DNA from: G965202915 sp965205955
GTDB lineage: Bacteria; Pseudomonadota; Gammaproteobacteria; Eutrophobiales; Eutrophobiaceae
DNA: 64,000 nt
NCBI GenBank assembly: GCA_965205955.1
Contig: OZ242192.1
Coordinates: forward strand, 1,054,001 to 1,118,000
Direction of reading: 5' to 3'
Shown: one piece after another, positions 1-8,579 of the stretch
How the letters are laid out: the number at the start of each line of letters is the position of its first letter
Position numbering within the stretch: position 1 is the stretch's first letter
Position numbers and translations under genes: made by a program
Notes under the pieces: generated by a model
What the model was told of the DNA's origin: nothing
Seen by the model: only the letters and a program-made list of their open reading frames with translations
Database searches by the model: none

Positions 1-3000
1 GAGCGCGGCATTTGCTGGACATTTTCCGGCATCGAGGATCATCCCGCCGATCCGAAAAGCCTGCACGCCGTCAAGTCCTTGATCCATGATCGAATGACCG
101 AGGCGGTATTCGACAATCTGGATGAAGTGATCGGGCTGTTCAAAACCTTCTCCCCCGCTCCCGCCCGCTGCAAGGAAATCAATATCAGCAAACGGGGAAA
201 GGCGGCGCTGATACAGGCCAATGCGGCAATGGGATTGGCCTTGTCCGAGGATGAAATCGATTATTTTTTGGAAAATTTTATCCGCCTCGGGCGCAATCCT
301 ACCGATGCAGAATTAATGATGTTTGCCCAGCTGAATTCGGAGCATTGCCGCCACAAGATATTCAATTCCGGCTGGGTTATCAACGGAGAAAGGCGCGAGC
401 AATCGCTGTTTTCGATGATCCGCGCCACGCACAATCCCGGCAAGATATTGTCGGCCTACCATGATAATGCCGCGGTGATGGCCGGCTATGCCGGTTCCCG
501 TTTTTTTCCCGATCCGGATAACCGACGTTACCAATATCATCAGGAAGACGTGCATATATTGCTCAAGGTCGAGACGCACAATCACCCGACGGCCATTTCA
601 CCTTTTCCGGGCGCCGCGACCGGGGCGGGCGGGGAAATACGGGATGAAGGGGCTACCGGTCGCGGCGGCAAACCGAAGGCCGGACTCACCGGGTTTGCGG
701 TGTCCAATTTGCGTATCCCAGGCTACATGCAGCCGTGGGAAAAGGATTGCGGCAAGCCGGATAGAATTGCCTCAGCATTGGATATTATGCTCGATGGCCC
801 TATAGGTGCGGCCTCGTATAATAATGAATTTGGCCGCCCGACGCTCTGCGGCTATTTCCGAACCTATGAACAGGATGATCCGGCGGGAGATACCTACGGT
901 TATCATAAACCGGTGATGCTGGCGGGTGGCTACGGCATGGTCAGGAAGGCGCACGTCGATAAGCAGGTGATCCCGCCGCAGGCGAAAATACTGGTGTTGG
1001 GCGGGCCGGCAATGTTGATCGGTCTGGGGGGCAGCACCGCCTCTTCCATCGCCTCCGGCGACGGGGATCCTTCGCTCGATTTTGCCTCGGTGCAACGGGG
1101 GAATGCCGAAATGCAGCGCCGCTGCCAGGAGGTGATCGATTGCTGCTGGGCGATGGGCGGGGATAACCCGATTCTCTCTATTCACGATGTCGGATCGGGC
1201 GGTTTGTCCAATGCAATACCGGAGCTGATCGATGCTGCCAAAAAAGGCGCGCGGCTGGAGTTGCGCAATATACCCAATGACGAGCCGGGAATGTCGCCGA
1301 TGCAAATCTGGTGCAATGAGTCGCAGGAGCGGTATGTGTTGGCGGTGCATGCCAAGTCGCTGGATGGATTCAGTGCGCTGTGCCGGCGGGAGCGCGCCCC
1401 GTTTGCGGTACTCGGTGAAACCACCGAAACAAGGCGGCTGATCGTGAATGATGCGCATTTTTCCAATGCTCCTGTGGATATGCCCGTGCCGATGTTGCTG
1501 GGGAATATGCCGGCAAAACAGCGTGAAATCAGGGTGGAGGCGGCGGAAGATCGAGCAGGGGATTTGCCCGGATTCGATATAGAGGAATCAATACGGCGTT
1601 TGCTGCAACTGCCCTGCATTGCCGATAAGCGGTTTTTGATCACAATCGGCGACCGCAGTGTTTCCGGGCTGGTGGTGCGCGATCAGATGGTCGGTCCCTG
1701 GCAGGTGCCGGTTGCCGATTGTGCGGTGACGGCGGCCGGTTATCAGAGTTATACCGGTGAGGCAATGGCCATAGGGGAGAAGTCACCGTTGGCGGTAATT
1801 GATGCGCCGGCTTCGGGGCGGATGGCGATTGCCGAGGCCATTAGCAATATCTGTGCCGCGAGGATCCTGACTCTGGATGATATTGCATTTTCCGCGAATT
1901 GGATGGGGGCTTGCGGTGATCCGGCGCAGGATCTGGATCTGTATCAGACCGTTGAGGCGGTGAAAACATTCTGCATGGAACTCGGCATTGTAATCCCGGT
2001 CGGCAAGGATTCGCTGTCGATGACCACCGTCTGGGATGAGCAGGGAGAGTGGAAAACGGTCAAGGCGCCGTTATCACTCAATATATCCGCATTTGCGCGG
2101 GTGGCCGATATTCGCAATTCCTTGACGCCGCAATTACAGGATGCCGAGGAAGACACCCTGCTGGTTTTAATCGATCTGGGGATGGGGAAAAACCGCCTCG
2201 GCGGTTCATCCTTGTTGCAGGTGTATAATTTACCCGGAAGCCACACGCCGGATATCGATGACAGCGGCTGTATAAGGGGTTTTTTTCAGGCGGTGCAGGC
2301 GCTGAATGAGAGCGGCACGATACGGGCCTATCACGACCGGTCTGACGGCGGGGCGCTGGTGACTTTGTGCGAAATGGCCTTTGCCGGCCGCATCGGTGTG
2401 GATATTAGCGTCACAGGCGGCGATATTGCCGGGGAGTTATTCAACGAGGAAGCGGGGGCGGTACTGCAAATCGATGCCAGGGATTTTGAAACGGTCAAAC
2501 AGATCTTTGTCCGTTCCGGCTTGCCCGAAGGGTGTGTGAAGCAAATCGGCAAACTGAACCGGGCATTGCAGCTCAGGGTGTATGAGCGCGACCGGCAGAT
2601 ATACCGGGAAGATATTCTGAATCTGCAGCGCGTCTGGTCCGGTACCAGCTTCCATATGCAATCCCTGCGTGATAATCCCGAATGTGCGCGGGAAGAGTAT
2701 GAGCAGGCGCTGGACCGGGATGATCCCGGTTTGTCCATGGCGGCCACTTTTGAACTCAATGGCCTGTTTTATTCGGGGAAAAACAGGCCGAGGATCGCAA
2801 TACTGCGCGAACAGGGCGTGAACGGCCAGGTGGAAATGGCCGCCGCGTTTGAATGTGCGGGTTTCGAATGTATCGACGTGCATATGCAGGACCTGATTGA
2901 AGGCAAAGCGGGTTTGAGTCCATTCAGCGGACTGGCCGCATGCGGGGGATTCTCCTACGGCGACGTGCTTGGCGCCGGCGGAGGCTGGGCCAGGACGATC

Positions 3001-3552
3001 CTTTTCAATCCACGGATAAAGGATATTTTCCGGGATTTTTTTGAACGGGAAGACAGCTTTACTTTGGGTGTGTGCAACGGTTGCCAGATGCTGGCGCAAA
3101 TACGCGAGTTGATCCCCGGCGCAGATCATTGGCCGGTATTTGCAAGGAATAGATCGGAGCAGTTCGAGTCGAGGCTGGTCATGGTCGAAGTCATGCCGTC
3201 TTCCTCGATCTTGTTTGCCGGCATGGCCGGTTCGAGATTGCCGGTTCCGGTTGCGCACGGGGAGGGCAGGGCCGATATAGATCGGCAGCGTCTGGCACGG
3301 GTCGAAGCGCATCTGGCCTTGCGCTTTGTGGATAACCATGGAAGCCCGGCGGAAACCTATCCGCTCAATCCAAACGGTTCCCTGCATGGGATGACCGGTT
3401 TTACCAGCGAGGACGGCCGCGCTACCATCATGATGCCGCACCCCGAACGGGTTTTTTTGAGCAAACAGCTATCCTGGCATCCGGCAGATTGGCATCATGA
3501 ATACAGTCCATGGATTCAGATGTTTATCAATGCGCGGAAATGGCTGAGCTAG
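1..3552 (+). CDS. purL: Phosphoribosylformylglycinamidine synthase, 5' end outside window
   Basis: Catalyses the ATP- and glutamine-dependent conversion of FGAR to FGAM in purine synthesis, in the cytosol. The frame is open from base 1, so the gene starts upstream; about 1183 codons are present, against roughly 1290-1300 residues in the large single-chain proteobacterial enzyme. The N-terminal part carries the FGAM synthase core, with VETHNHPTAISPFPGAATGAGGE-type residues around 572-640 (only the key ETHNHP stretch is quoted as diagnostic). The C-terminal 270 residues are a class I glutamine amidotransferase with a GVCNGCQM nucleophile loop near 3068 and an HPERVF His/Glu pair near 3440. It is followed by an Smr-domain gene. 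Assignment is secure; only the start is missing. Confidence 0.97.
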   Translation, partial: ERGICWTFSGIEDHPADPKSLHAVKSLIHDRMTEAVFDNLDEVIGLFKTFSPAPARCKEINISKRGKAALIQANAAMGLALSEDEIDYFLENFIRLGRNPTDAELMMFAQLNSEHCRHKIFNSGWVINGERREQSLFSMIRATHNPGKILSAYHDNAAVMAGYAGSRFFPDPDNRRYQYHQEDVHILLKVETHNHPTAISPFPGAATGAGGEIRDEGATGRGGKPKAGLTGFAVSNLRIPGYMQPWEKDCGKPDRIASALDIMLDGPIGAASYNNEFGRPTLCGYFRTYEQDDPAGDTYGYHKPVMLAGGYGMVRKAHVDKQVIPPQAKILVLGGPAMLIGLGGSTASSIASGDGDPSLDFASVQRGNAEMQRRCQEVIDCCWAMGGDNPILSIHDVGSGGLSNAIPELIDAAKKGARLELRNIPNDEPGMSPMQIWCNESQERYVLAVHAKSLDGFSALCRRERAPFAVLGETTETRRLIVNDAHFSNAPVDMPVPMLLGNMPAKQREIRVEAAEDRAGDLPGFDIEESIRRLLQLPCIADKRFLITIGDRSVSGLVVRDQMVGPWQVPVADCAVTAAGYQSYTGEAMAIGEKSPLAVIDAPASGRMAIAEAISNICAARILTLDDIAFSANWMGACGDPAQDLDLYQTVEAVKTFCMELGIVIPVGKDSLSMTTVWDEQGEWKTVKAPLSLNISAFARVADIRNSLTPQLQDAEEDTLLVLIDLGMGKNRLGGSSLLQVYNLPGSHTPDIDDSGCIRGFFQAVQALNESGTIRAYHDRSDGGALVTLCEMAFAGRIGVDISVTGGDIAGELFNEEAGAVLQIDARDFETVKQIFVRSGLPEGCVKQIGKLNRALQLRVYERDRQIYREDILNLQRVWSGTSFHMQSLRDNPECAREEYEQALDRDDPGLSMAATFELNGLFYSGKNRPRIAILREQGVNGQVEMAAAFECAGFECIDVHMQDLIEGKAGLSPFSGLAACGGFSYGDVLGAGGGWARTILFNPRIKDIFRDFFEREDSFTLGVCNGCQMLAQIRELIPGADHWPVFARNRSEQFESRLVMVEVMPSSSILFAGMAGSRLPVPVAHGEGRADIDRQRLARVEAHLALRFVDNHGSPAETYPLNPNGSLHGMTGFTSEDGRATIMMPHPERVFLSKQLSWHPADWHHEYSPWIQMFINARKWLS

Positions 3553-3590
3553 TCGCAGACTATCCGCCCGCCGCTCCGGTACTGATGATT

Positions 3591-4127
3591 ATGCCGAAAG
3601 ACCGCAAACAGGAGACCTTCAATGAGTTATTGCCGAGTGTGACCCGCATGCCCGATCCCAACGTGGTTATCCCGACAGTGCGCCGTAAACCGGCGCTGCA
3701 CACACCGGCTACCGGCGATACCGCACCGGCGGGGGCGGCGCCTTTCGCAGGAGAAGAAAGCGCTGATCTGACTGCGGGCGATACATTGCGCTATATGAAA
3801 CCCGGTGTGCAGAAAAAAGCCTTTGCCAGATTGCGGCGCGGTCGCTACCCCATAGAGGAACATCTGGACCTGCACGGTATGACTATCAATGTTGCCCAAA
3901 GGGAATTGGCCGCCTTCATCGCCGAATGTGGAAGTAGAGGGATGTGCGCGGTAAAAATTATCCACGGCAAGGGGTTGAGCGCAGCCGACCGGCGGGCTGT
4001 ATTGAAAAACAAAATCAATGAATGGTTGCCGGGATTCGATAGCGTGCTGGCATTTTGCTCCGCCCCCGATAATGACGGCGGCACCGGGGCGGTGTACGTG
4101 CTGCTGAAAAAGACTCGGCGGCGCTGA
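3591..4127 (+). CDS. Smr-domain protein
   Basis: The C-terminal 85 residues are an Smr domain: LDLHGMT near 3870, then KIIHGKG near 3956 and a closing GGTGAVYVLLK. Smr domains are found in MutS2 and in stand-alone SmrA/SmrB proteins, where they nick or cleave nucleic acid; the substrate of this protein cannot be told from sequence. The N-terminal part (ETFNELLPSV, then a proline-rich linker) resembles the short lead of stand-alone proteobacterial Smr proteins. In-frame ATGs also exist at 3510 and 3540, both overlapping the purL end. I prefer 3591 because family similarity begins just after it and the length (178 aa) fits; no strong ribosome binding site distinguishes the three. Confidence 0.85.
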   Translation: MPKDRKQETFNELLPSVTRMPDPNVVIPTVRRKPALHTPATGDTAPAGAAPFAGEESADLTAGDTLRYMKPGVQKKAFARLRRGRYPIEEHLDLHGMTINVAQRELAAFIAECGSRGMCAVKIIHGKGLSAADRRAVLKNKINEWLPGFDSVLAFCSAPDNDGGTGAVYVLLKKTRRR

Positions 4128-4189
4128 TCGGCATCTCGAATCGTTGCAAATATCGGGAAGAGACCGGGTTTGAACGGGGAGTGGAGCTC

Positions 4190-4861
4190 TTATGCGGGGA
4201 CCACGTCGGCAAAAACAAAACCGTCTCGTTGTACGATCTCTCCTGCATGACAAGGGATGGGGTGTTGAAAAATGGGCGCATCGAAAACAAAGGTGTGAAA
4301 CTCGCCGTTTTCTCCACAGGGGTCCGCCTGCGGGGGAAGGGCCTGCAGAAAACTTTCATCGTAGGTTCGCCCGGCCAGCGAGGCGGGCAGCACTTTGGGG
4401 TCTACACAGGTTATAAAGGCGCGGAATCCTGAGCGGATAAGGTCGTGCGCCAGGGTGTGGGTCGGCGTTTGCCACAGGGGAAAGAGCGCTTCGAGCGGGC
4501 TTTGCTTGAAAAGATTTATGCGGTAATCGCGCACATCTTCCAAAAAGAGATCACCAAAGGCGATGGCTTGAATGTCTTGCTGTTCACCTTGTGTGAGAAG
4601 GTCTTTAAAGGCTTTTTCGTATTCTTGATTGGAGCAGTTTTTAGGGATCATCACTTCCTTGACGGGAAGCCCCAGCGCCTGCGCCTGAAGTTTCAGCAGC
4701 TCTTTGCGGGTAGCGTGCATCGCCACACGTTGATAGTCTTGATTTAGTGTGGTCACCAGGGCCTTCACATGGATTGCGGGGTCCTTTGAAAGTTTCCACA
4801 GGGTGGCAGCGCTGTCTTTGCCGGTGCTCCAACTCATCCAGATGCTCTTTGCAGTTTTCAT
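4190..4861 (-). CDS. Dph6-related ATP pyrophosphatase (PP-loop)
   Basis: A 223-residue protein with an N-terminal PP-loop, SWSTGKDSAATLWKL, around residues 11-25. This marks it as an ATP pyrophosphatase of the diphthine-ammonia ligase/MJ0570 family. Archaeal and eukaryotic Dph6 amidates diphthine on EF2. Bacteria lack diphthamide, so the bacterial substrate is unknown and no symbol is given. Further conserved features are GDLFLEDVRDYR around residue 110 and a C-terminal DPCGENGEFHTFVFD segment typical of the family. A good ribosome binding site (AGAGGAG, nine bases upstream) supports this start. It lies 111 bp downstream of ispF on the same strand and may be the last gene of that transcript. 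Confidence 0.85.
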   Translation of the reverse strand: MKTAKSIWMSWSTGKDSAATLWKLSKDPAIHVKALVTTLNQDYQRVAMHATRKELLKLQAQALGLPVKEVMIPKNCSNQEYEKAFKDLLTQGEQQDIQAIAFGDLFLEDVRDYRINLFKQSPLEALFPLWQTPTHTLAHDLIRSGFRAFITCVDPKVLPASLAGRTYDESFLQALPPQADPCGENGEFHTFVFDAPIFQHPIPCHAGEIVQRDGFVFADVVPA

Positions 4862-4972
4862 AAACAGGGCTCCTCTCAGGGTATGAATACGGTGCGGGAA
4901 GATTGCCCGGCTTCTCCGGCAAGCTCTTCCCGAATTTCCTCGCGTCCGCGTTCGGGCGGACAGAATACCCGA

Positions 4973-5440
4973 TTAGGTCAAAAGTATCACCGCATGGGCG
5001 GCGATACCTTCTTTGCGGCCGATATAGCCCATGCCTTCGGTAGTGCTTGCCTTGATATTTATATTCTCCGGCTGCAATTTGAGATCGCCCGCCAGATTGT
5101 TTTTCATCTCGGCAAGATAGGGGGCCATTCCGGGGGCCTGGGCAAGAATGGTAATATCTATGTTTTCGATGGTGTGATTGTTTTTGTTGAGTACATCGAA
5201 AACCCGCCTTAAAAGAATGCGGCTGTCGATGTTTCTGTATTGGTCGTCGTTTTCCGGGAAATGCGCACCAATATCACCCAGAGCCGCCGCCCCCAGAAGC
5301 GCGTCGCATAAGGCGTGTATCACCGCATCGCCATCCGAATGCGCCTCCAGTCCTTTTTCATACGGGATGGTCACGCCGCCGAGTATCAGCTTTCTGTCAG
5401 AAACCAGGCGGTGCGCGTCATAACCGTGTCCGATTCTCAT
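4973..5440 (-). CDS. ispF: 2-C-methyl-D-erythritol 2,4-cyclodiphosphate synthase
   Basis: Fifth enzyme of the MEP isoprenoid pathway, releasing CMP from CDP-methylerythritol 2-phosphate to form the cyclodiphosphate. At 155 aa it has the family's usual length. The zinc-binding N terminus GHGYDAHRL and the HSDGDAVIHALCDALLGA stretch (residues about 34-51) are the family signatures, followed by IGAHFPENDDQYRN. Its ATG overlaps the ispD stop codon as ATGA, so the two are translationally coupled, which fits their consecutive roles in one pathway. Confidence 0.97.
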   Translation of the reverse strand: MRIGHGYDAHRLVSDRKLILGGVTIPYEKGLEAHSDGDAVIHALCDALLGAAALGDIGAHFPENDDQYRNIDSRILLRRVFDVLNKNNHTIENIDITILAQAPGMAPYLAEMKNNLAGDLKLQPENINIKASTTEGMGYIGRKEGIAAHAVILLT

Positions 5441-6141
5441 ATTTTTCCCCCGGCCGATTTCAGATACATGCCGGCAAGCAAAAGGGTGCTGCTTTGGGTG
5501 ATCTTTATATTATTGGCCCGGCCTTCAACCAGCAAGGGGGAGTGGCCCTGCAACTCCATTGCCATTGCTTCATCGGTAATACTGGTGTGGTTTGCTGCCG
5601 CCGTGCTGAGGGCATCGGACAGGAGCTGCAAGCGAAACATCTGGGGAGTGAGTGCGTGCCATAAACGGTTTCTGTCGACCGTTTCGATGATTTCGTCCTT
5701 GTCGTTCGAGCGCTTCATCGTATCCTGCACGGGCACGGCCAGTACTCCGCCGACCGTATGGGGCGACACGGCATCTACCAGCTTGTCGATATCGGTCTGA
5801 CTCAAACAGGGACGGACGGCGTCATGCACCAGCACCCAGTCATTGGGATCGGCTGTATCGGAAAGCGCATGCAGGGCGTTCAGCACCGACTCATGGCGCT
5901 CGGCTCCGCCGGGGGCCGTGATGATTTTTTCATGATCGGCGATCTCCAGTTCCGGCCAGTAGCGGTCGTTCCTTGCCAGCGCCACTGCGATGCCCTTGAT
6001 ATCTTTGCGCCGGAGGAAGCAGTCCAGCGTATGTTCGATAATGGTCTTGTTATTCAGTTTCAGGTATTGTTTGGGGATGTCGGCATTCATTCGTGTGCCG
6101 CTCCCTGCGGCGGGGATAACCGCCCAGTAGCCGGTGTTCAC
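5437..6141 (-). CDS. ispD: 2-C-methyl-D-erythritol 4-phosphate cytidylyltransferase
   Basis: Transfers CMP from CTP to MEP, the step before IspE and IspF. The nucleotide-binding loop PAAGSGTRMNADIPKQYL lies near the N terminus and the VHDAVRPC motif near residue 100. An ATG at 6180 would overlap ftsB by 35 bases and add 13 residues without family similarity. The GTG at 6141 sits four bases after the ftsB stop, has AAGGA eight bases upstream, and gives 234 residues, normal for the family, so I chose it. It is coupled to ispF by an ATGA overlap. Confidence 0.96.
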   Translation of the reverse strand: MNTGYWAVIPAAGSGTRMNADIPKQYLKLNNKTIIEHTLDCFLRRKDIKGIAVALARNDRYWPELEIADHEKIITAPGGAERHESVLNALHALSDTADPNDWVLVHDAVRPCLSQTDIDKLVDAVSPHTVGGVLAVPVQDTMKRSNDKDEIIETVDRNRLWHALTPQMFRLQLLSDALSTAAANHTSITDEAMAMELQGHSPLLVEGRANNIKITQSSTLLLAGMYLKSAGGKI

Positions 6142-6145
6142 CGGG

Positions 6146-6439
6146 TTATTCCTTTGTTGGTGAAGGGGGTATTTCGACAATCTGATAAAAGGTTTCGCCC
6201 GGTTTTATCATCCCCATTTCGCTGCGCGCGCGTTCTTCAATGGCCTCTTCCCCTTTCTTCAAATCAAGCACTTCGGCCGCAAGAGACTGATTGCGTTCTA
6301 TCAGGCGGCTGTTTTCTTCCTTAAGAGCAAGGGCCTTGTTTTCAAGATGGCGGATTTTTGTAAGACTTCCGTCGCCTATCCACAAGCGGTACTGCAAAAG
6401 CAGTAATAAAACCATCAGTAATGCCGTTATGAATTTCAT
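6146..6439 (-). CDS. ftsB: Cell division protein FtsB
   Basis: Small bitopic divisome protein of the FtsQ-FtsB-FtsL complex. The 97 residues form a short cytoplasmic start (MKFI), one membrane segment (TALLMVLLLLLQYRLWI), and a periplasmic coiled coil rich in heptad Leu/Glu (KIRHLENKALALKEENSRL onward). A highly typical EERARSEMGMIKPGETFYQIV tail follows, of which RxELGMIKPGExFY is the family hallmark. The ATG at 6439 lies one base after the eno stop; a longer frame to 6511 has no family support. The order eno-ftsB-ispD is conserved in gammaproteobacteria. Confidence 0.95.
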   Translation of the reverse strand: MKFITALLMVLLLLLQYRLWIGDGSLTKIRHLENKALALKEENSRLIERNQSLAAEVLDLKKGEEAIEERARSEMGMIKPGETFYQIVEIPPSPTKE

Positions 6440-6440
6440 A

Positions 6441-7736
6441 TCATGCCGGTTGCCGCCGGAGATTAGAAAACGCGCCTTTGCCCGGATAGTCGGCAGCGCC
6501 GCCCAGTTCATCTTCTATACGCATCAAGCGGTTATATTTGGCGACGCGCTCCGATCTCGATAATGAGCCGGTTTTGATCTGCCCCGCGGAGGTGGCGACG
6601 GCCAGATCCGCAATCACGGTATCCTCGGTTTCTCCGGAACGATGAGAAATTACCGCCGTATAGTTTGCCCTTTTCGCCATATTTATCGCGGCCAGGGTTT
6701 CGCTCAAAGTCCCGATCTGGTTGATTTTGATCAAAATTGAGTTGGCAACGCCCAGTTCGATTCCCTTGCGTAATATCTCGGTATTCGTTACAAACAGATC
6801 ATCGCCGACTAATTGCGCCTTTGTGCCGAGCGCCTGCGTTAACAGCTTCCAGCCTTCCCAGTCGTCCTCGGCCATGCCGTCTTCCAATGTGATAATCGGA
6901 TATTTTTCAAACCACGGCAGCAGATAATTCAGCAAACCTTCCGAATCGAATGATTTGTTTTCCGATTGCAATGTATAGATGCCCTCCTTGTAAAACTCGG
7001 AGCTGGCAACATCCAGGCCAAGCAGGATATCCTCGCCGGCCTTATAGCCGGATTTCTCTATGGCTTCCAGAATCACTTCGATAGCCGCCTGATTCGATGG
7101 CAGCTCCGGCGCAACACCGCCTTCATCTCCCACCGTTGTGCTCAAACCGCGCTCTGCAAGTATAGACTTCAGCGAATGAAAGATCTCTGCGCCATAGCGC
7201 ACCGCTTCACGCATGCTCGGCGCGCTGACCGGCAGGATCATGAACTCCTGGATATCGATGCCGTTATTCGCATGTGCGCCGCCGTTTATGATATTCATCA
7301 TCGGCACCGGCATTTTGACCGCCCCTGCGCCTCCCAGATATTGATAAAGCGGCTTGCCGGCCTCATCCGCCGCCGCACACGCCGCCGCCATAGATACCGC
7401 CAATATCGCATTGGCGCCCAGGGATTGTTTGTTGGCGGTTCCGTCGAGCTCAAGCATTACCCGGTCTATATCGGCCTGCCCGCTTATTTCCATGCCGCGG
7501 AGCGCCGGTTCAATCCTGTTGTGTATATTATCGATCGCGTGCAACACGCCCCGGCCTGAATACCGGTTTTTGTCATTGTCCCGCAGCTCAAGCGCTTCAC
7601 ACGCTCCGGTAGAGGCCCCGGAAGGCACCATCACGCTGCCCTGTGCGCCGTCCACGGTAATAACCCGCGCCTCGATGGTCGGATTGCCTCTTGAATCGAG
7701 CATCTCTCTGGCAATGATTTTTTCTATTGCCGCCAA
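6441..7736 (-). CDS. eno: Enolase
   Basis: Interconverts 2-phosphoglycerate and phosphoenolpyruvate; cytosolic, and part of the RNA degradosome in some gammaproteobacteria. The length is 431 aa, the family norm. Visible motifs include ARE(M)LDSRGNPT at the N terminus, VPSGASTG, TTVGDEGGVAPEL with the acid-base glutamates near residue 205, the SILIKINQIGTLSE loop with the catalytic lysine near 340, and SHRSGETED. It lies 15 bp downstream of kdsA and one base upstream of ftsB in a continuous minus-strand operon. Confidence 0.98.
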   Translation of the reverse strand: MAAIEKIIAREMLDSRGNPTIEARVITVDGAQGSVMVPSGASTGACEALELRDNDKNRYSGRGVLHAIDNIHNRIEPALRGMEISGQADIDRVMLELDGTANKQSLGANAILAVSMAAACAAADEAGKPLYQYLGGAGAVKMPVPMMNIINGGAHANNGIDIQEFMILPVSAPSMREAVRYGAEIFHSLKSILAERGLSTTVGDEGGVAPELPSNQAAIEVILEAIEKSGYKAGEDILLGLDVASSEFYKEGIYTLQSENKSFDSEGLLNYLLPWFEKYPIITLEDGMAEDDWEGWKLLTQALGTKAQLVGDDLFVTNTEILRKGIELGVANSILIKINQIGTLSETLAAINMAKRANYTAVISHRSGETEDTVIADLAVATSAGQIKTGSLSRSERVAKYNRLMRIEDELGGAADYPGKGAFSNLRRQPA

Positions 7737-7751
7737 GCCGGTTTCCCTCGT

Positions 7752-8579
7752 TCAAGCATGTTGATCCATATCCTGTTTTACCCGCATATCTATTTCCTTC
7801 AGTAGTCCGAGCAGCGCTTCGAGCCGGTTCAAGGGCCAGGAGTTTGGGCCATCGCTCAATGCCTTGTCCGGGTCGGGATGCGTCTCCATAAAGAGGCCGG
7901 AAACACCGGCGGCTATCGCGGCCCTGGCCAGGGTCGGCACAAATTCCCGCTGGCCGCCGGATACCTTGCCTGCGCCGCCCGGCATCTGTACCGAATGCGT
8001 GGCATCGAATACAACCGGGCATTGGGTTTCACGCATCACAATCAATGCGCGCATGTCGGATACCAGATAATTGTATCCAAAGCTCGTGCCCCGTTCGCAT
8101 ACCATAATATGGGTATTGCCGGTTGCACGGGCCTTGTTGACAACGTGCTGCATATCCCAGGGCGCCAGAAACTGCCCTTTTTTGATATTGACCGGCAAGC
8201 CCTGTTTCGCAACATTTTGAATAAAGTTTGTCTGCCTGCACAGAAACGCGGGCGTTTGCAGCACGTCGACCACGGCGCTGATCGCCTCCAACGGAGAATC
8301 TTCATGCACGTCGGTCAGTACCGGCACCCCCAACTCGGATTTTACCTTGCCCAGCACCGACAGTCCCTTCTGCAGCCCCAGACCGCGATAGCTTTCATGG
8401 GAGCTCCGGTTCGCCTTATCGAATGAAGACTTATAGATGAACGGGATGTCCAGTCTTTTGGTGATGTCATGCAACTGTCCGGCCGTATCCAGGGCCAATT
8501 GCTCGCTTTCAATCACACACGGACCGGCGATCAGGAAAAACGGTTCGTTCAACCCTGCCTCGAAGTTACATAGCCGCAT
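7752..8579 (-). CDS. kdsA: 3-deoxy-8-phosphooctulonate synthase
   Basis: Condenses arabinose 5-phosphate with phosphoenolpyruvate to Kdo-8-phosphate for lipopolysaccharide inner core and lipid A. At 275 aa it matches the family. LIAGPCVIES near residue 16, YKSSFDKANRSS near 50, and GLFMETHPDPDKALSDGPN near 235 are diagnostic. The start overlaps the pyrG end by 14 bases; the pyrG-kdsA-eno order is conserved in gammaproteobacteria. Confidence 0.97.
   Translation of the reverse strand: MRLCNFEAGLNEPFFLIAGPCVIESEQLALDTAGQLHDITKRLDIPFIYKSSFDKANRSSHESYRGLGLQKGLSVLGKVKSELGVPVLTDVHEDSPLEAISAVVDVLQTPAFLCRQTNFIQNVAKQGLPVNIKKGQFLAPWDMQHVVNKARATGNTHIMVCERGTSFGYNYLVSDMRALIVMRETQCPVVFDATHSVQMPGGAGKVSGGQREFVPTLARAAIAAGVSGLFMETHPDPDKALSDGPNSWPLNRLEALLGLLKEIDMRVKQDMDQHA

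Noticed and set aside
2437..3441. 334-codon open frame on the minus strand
   Set aside because: Antisense to the amidotransferase half of purL.
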